Below are positions 32,465 through 34,777 of a stretch of 34,777 nucleotides of DNA, piece by piece. Each line of letters starts with the position of its first letter. Positions within the stretch are counted from its first letter, which is position 1. Source of the DNA: Stygibacter sp964604155 (lineage in GTDB: Bacteria; Cloacimonadota; Cloacimonadia; Cloacimonadales; TCS61); NCBI GenBank assembly GCA_964604155.1, contig CAZRXY010000118.1, positions 1-34,777 on the forward strand. Direction: 5' to 3'. The translations under genes were made by a program, and so were the position numbers. The notes under the pieces were generated by a model, which ran no database searches, was not told where the DNA came from, and saw nothing but the letters and a program-made list of their open reading frames with translations.

Positions 32465-33703
32465 ATGAGAAAGCAAAAGAAGATAAAAGATAACGCCCGG
32501 TCACGTTATGCCCTGGCGAATATGATACTTTACCAGTTTTTACTGGTAGCCACGCCGTTTTTGCTGGTGCGTAACTATCTGCAGCAGGCAATAGGGATTT
32601 TCAGCCAGTGGTCGTTCGCTATTTGGGGTTTGAGAATTCCCTATGTTCTGGGAGCTTTGTCACTGCTGCTTCTCTTTATCCTGGTTTATAATATAAGGCG
32701 GATCAAGCTGAAGCATATTTTGATCTTTTCAGGGGTGGTTCTTCTATTATGGCTGGGGCAGAGTCAGACGGATTATTATTTTAATCATGATTTTTATGAG
32801 CTTCAGCATAACTGGCATTACATAGCCTACGGAATATTTGCCTGGATATCCTATTTATACCACAAAAGCAGGGGAGCCAGTCATCTGCGTTATATCTGGC
32901 AGACTCTTCTGATGGGACAGATAATATCAATATTTGACGAAACTGCCCAGGTATTTCTCAGCAGTCGGGTATTTGATATCTGCGATATTGGTAAAGATTT
33001 CTGGGGTGTAGTAGTAGGCATGATAGCTATCACTGCTGCTGCAAGTGACAAATTGGATCATTACAAATTTAAGCTATGGCACAGGAAGCCGCGGGATTAT
33101 TTTTTAAATCCCTATTCTTCGCTTTTTCTAATCTTAGTTTACGGCTTGATTTTTTTGGTTATAGGGTCAATACTCACAGAAACCAGATATTTGCTTAATG
33201 CAGTAATCTGGACTTGGGGGATATTTATTTTAGCGACCTTGATCTTTCATTTTCTGCAGTTTAAGGTATCTCGGATAATAACACTCATATTATTATGCGG
33301 CAGCCTGATTTTTGCAGGCATCACACTTAGCAGAAACCGTCAGACGGTAATAGTCCACAAGAAGGCGGGGTTATTGAGCTGGCGTGGTTTACCAATACCA
33401 TATTTTGATATGATGATCCGCAAAGACGGGACGATCAAGCTGGTGGATAAGAAGATATATTTCAATAAAAAAGATAAGATGAATCGGATTTATGGTATGA
33501 CCGGAGACATCTTGCTGATAGGTTCAGGCAGCCAGGGTCAAGGTGGCAGGGGTTTTACCCAGGGAAAATCGCATTTTGTTTATAATCCGGTGACAAGAAA
33601 GCCTCTGCAGATTTTAGTGTATCCTAATCATCAGGCTTGCAGGATCTATAACAGGCTAAATTCTCAAGGTAAAAAGATATTGTTTATTATTCATAACAGC
33701 TAA
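32465..33703 (+). CDS. VanZ-like membrane protein with C-terminal Mth938-like domain
   Basis: 412 residues from ATG 32465 (a GTG at 32462 is also possible). About seven to nine hydrophobic segments fill residues 18-290. The part around residues 105-190 fits the VanZ-like family: H-W-x-Y-I-A-Y-G near 118, D-E-T-A-Q at 159-163, then D-I-C-D-I-G-K-D-F-W-G-V-V-V-G. After the last membrane segment, residues 315-410 resemble the Mth938/DUF498 domain: I-L-L-I-G-S-G (350-356), then Q-A-C-R-I-Y-N-R-L-N-S-Q-G-K near 391. Neither part has a firm biochemical role. It is followed 9 bases later by a TPR gene, so the two are probably co-expressed. Confidence 0.75.
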   Translation: MRKQKKIKDNARSRYALANMILYQFLLVATPFLLVRNYLQQAIGIFSQWSFAIWGLRIPYVLGALSLLLLFILVYNIRRIKLKHILIFSGVVLLLWLGQSQTDYYFNHDFYELQHNWHYIAYGIFAWISYLYHKSRGASHLRYIWQTLLMGQIISIFDETAQVFLSSRVFDICDIGKDFWGVVVGMIAITAAASDKLDHYKFKLWHRKPRDYFLNPYSSLFLILVYGLIFLVIGSILTETRYLLNAVIWTWGIFILATLIFHFLQFKVSRIITLILLCGSLIFAGITLSRNRQTVIVHKKAGLLSWRGLPIPYFDMMIRKDGTIKLVDKKIYFNKKDKMNRIYGMTGDILLIGSGSQGQGGRGFTQGKSHFVYNPVTRKPLQILVYPNHQACRIYNRLNSQGKKILFIIHNS

Positions 33704-33712
33704 GGGGATTCT

Positions 33713-34585
33713 ATGAAGAAAGATATCCATAGTATAGTGAGAATATGCGTTTCAGGTATTTGGCTAGTCTTATTAATTTTTGCAATTATCTGGTATATAG
33801 AGCCACAGTGGCTGCAGGATATTTCATCGCATGGGAAATTTGCCGAAGCGAGTGAAAACAAGCAAAAAGGTGATGAGCTTCTGCGGCAGAAGGAATTTGC
33901 CTTAGCCTTGGAAGCCTATTCGGATGCCGTAAGTATATTGCCGAAAATGCAATCTGCTCAGATAGGTAAGGCTATTGCCCTGTTTCATCTGGGAAATCCA
34001 GCAGCCGCATTGGATATCTATAAAACTTTGCTGTCACAAGAGCCTGATAAGCCCTGGGAAATCTATTATAATCTGGCAATGATATATGAATCTCAGCGTA
34101 ATCTGGAAAAGACGGTGGAAGTTTTAGAGAAAGAAGCAGAAGTTACGCCGAACCCTTTTGACAGCAATGTCCGATTGGCAAGACTGTATTTTACCAGTGG
34201 CAACTGGCAGGAAGCATTAAAAAATTATCGCAAAGCATTTGACCACAAACCTGATATGGAGAATGACCTGTTATCTACGCTACGGGCGGAACGGGCTACA
34301 TATCATCAGGATTCTCTATTAGTGAAGAGCATAGATGAATATCTCACTATGGATTATCAAACAGAATTAGAAGATAAGTATTATAGAGAGCCTTATGATG
34401 AGGAATTAGAAAGAAATCCTGTGGTAGCCATGATCTATAATGATGCCGGTTTTTGCTATGCAATGCTGGGCGATATTCCATCCTCACTTCCTTTTTTTCA
34501 AACTGCCGTGAAGATGCAGCCGCAGAATGAAGAGTATCGTCAAAATCTGGCAAAGGCACAATCAGAATTAAAAGGTATTAATTAA
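33713..34585 (+). CDS. Membrane-anchored TPR protein
   Basis: 290 residues. One N-terminal membrane segment (about 12-29) is followed by tetratricopeptide repeats: near 48-80 (L-R-Q-K-E-F-A-L-A-L-E-A-Y-S-D-A-V), 82-114, 117-149, 152-184 (G-N-W-Q-E-A-L-K-N-Y-R-K-A-F) and 237-270. TPRs mediate protein binding; no enzyme motif is seen. The start has AGGGG nine bases or less upstream. It is probably an adaptor that works with the preceding membrane protein; the partner is unknown. Confidence 0.85.
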   Translation: MKKDIHSIVRICVSGIWLVLLIFAIIWYIEPQWLQDISSHGKFAEASENKQKGDELLRQKEFALALEAYSDAVSILPKMQSAQIGKAIALFHLGNPAAALDIYKTLLSQEPDKPWEIYYNLAMIYESQRNLEKTVEVLEKEAEVTPNPFDSNVRLARLYFTSGNWQEALKNYRKAFDHKPDMENDLLSTLRAERATYHQDSLLVKSIDEYLTMDYQTELEDKYYREPYDEELERNPVVAMIYNDAGFCYAMLGDIPSSLPFFQTAVKMQPQNEEYRQNLAKAQSELKGIN

Positions 34586-34610
34586 TTGTTTTGCGATTAA
34601 GGCCTTCGGC

Positions 34611-34645
34611 TAAAAAAAAGCCCCCGTTTCGGGGGCTTTTATTTA
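34611..34645. terminator. Bidirectional terminator between convergent genes
   Basis: AAAAGCCCCCG-TTT-CGGGGGCTTTT (34617-34640), with A runs on one side and T runs on the other. It serves the TPR gene on the plus strand and the secreted protein gene on the minus strand. Confidence 0.92.
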
Positions 34646-34665
34646 AACGTCATATTTCATGACGA

Positions 34666-34777
34666 TTATTTCATCAAGATCATTTTTCCTGATGAGGTAA
34701 ATTTCCCTGAGATCATCTGGTAGAAATAGATACCGGAAGAGACTTTGTTGCCTCTTTCATCATCACCATTCCAGTTT
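34666..34777 (-). CDS. C-terminal end of a secreted protein with FlgD/Por-like sorting domain
   Basis: The frame enters from the right edge and stops at 34666-34668. The 36 visible residues include W-N-G-D-D-E-R-G-N-K-V-S-S-G-I-Y-F-Y and end G-K-M-I-L-M-K. This is the hallmark end of proteins with a FlgD-Ig-like or type IX secretion C-terminal sorting domain, common in Bacteroidota, Cloacimonadota and relatives. The rest of the protein is outside the window. Confidence 0.85.
   Translation of the reverse strand, partial: NWNGDDERGNKVSSGIYFYQMISGKFTSSGKMILMK

Overview
This window reads as a chromosomal housekeeping segment of a Gram-negative-type bacterium. It has lipoproteins with lipoboxes, LPS-style glycosyltransferases and, at the right edge, the end of a protein with a Por/FlgD-like C-terminal sorting domain (motif N-G-x-D-x-x-G-x-x-V-x-S-G-x-Y). 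Together with the moderately AT-rich composition and the gene orders, this suggests the Fibrobacteres-Chlorobi-Bacteroidetes superphylum, most likely Candidatus Cloacimonadota. That assignment is inference; no 16S or database comparison was possible. Almost everything from 595 to 32320 lies on the minus strand. No prophage, IS element, CRISPR array, tRNA or rRNA was seen.

Layout from left to right. (1) 1-226 is the end of an unrecognised plus-strand gene, followed by a gene-poor stretch holding the gyr-operon terminator. (2) 595-5787 is gyrB-gyrA-lipoprotein on the minus strand, with a candidate promoter at 5849-5877 and a 510 bp AT-rich upstream region that contains a gene-like remnant. (3) 6299-13780 is an addB-addA-phosphohexomutase operon (double-strand break repair plus sugar-phosphate metabolism). 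(4) 13874-17921 holds dinB, a small lipoprotein and a large 844-residue surface lipoprotein, separated by a clear terminator/promoter pair. (5) 18006-26751 is a long translation, division and RNA-decay run: infC-rpmI-rplT-pheS-pheT-zapB-like-zapA-[candidate 6S RNA]-rny-ymdB-folD. Its leader carries an attenuator-like terminator. (6) 26985-29851 is three overlapping glycosyltransferase genes (GT4, GT2, GT9). (7) 29852-30167 is intergenic and holds a perfect 24-bp inverted repeat and a strong terminator. (8) 30168-32320 is rng-rplU-rpmA. (9) 32462-34585 on the plus strand is a VanZ-like membrane protein fused to what looks like an Mth938-type domain, plus a TPR protein, ending in a bidirectional terminator. 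(10) 34666-34777 is the end of a minus-strand secreted protein.

No wholly new multi-gene system was found. The most notable points are: unusual residues at quinolone-contact positions in both gyrase subunits; a dinB whose catalytic Asp lies upstream of the only usable ATG, which implies an ATT start or a lost start codon; an infC leader with terminator and possible antiterminator; an unannotated 6S-like RNA between zapA and rny; a FolD without the lysine at its usual place; the VanZ/Mth938 fusion; and the long perfect hairpin at 29988-30041. All family calls come from reading motifs by eye; none was checked by a search.
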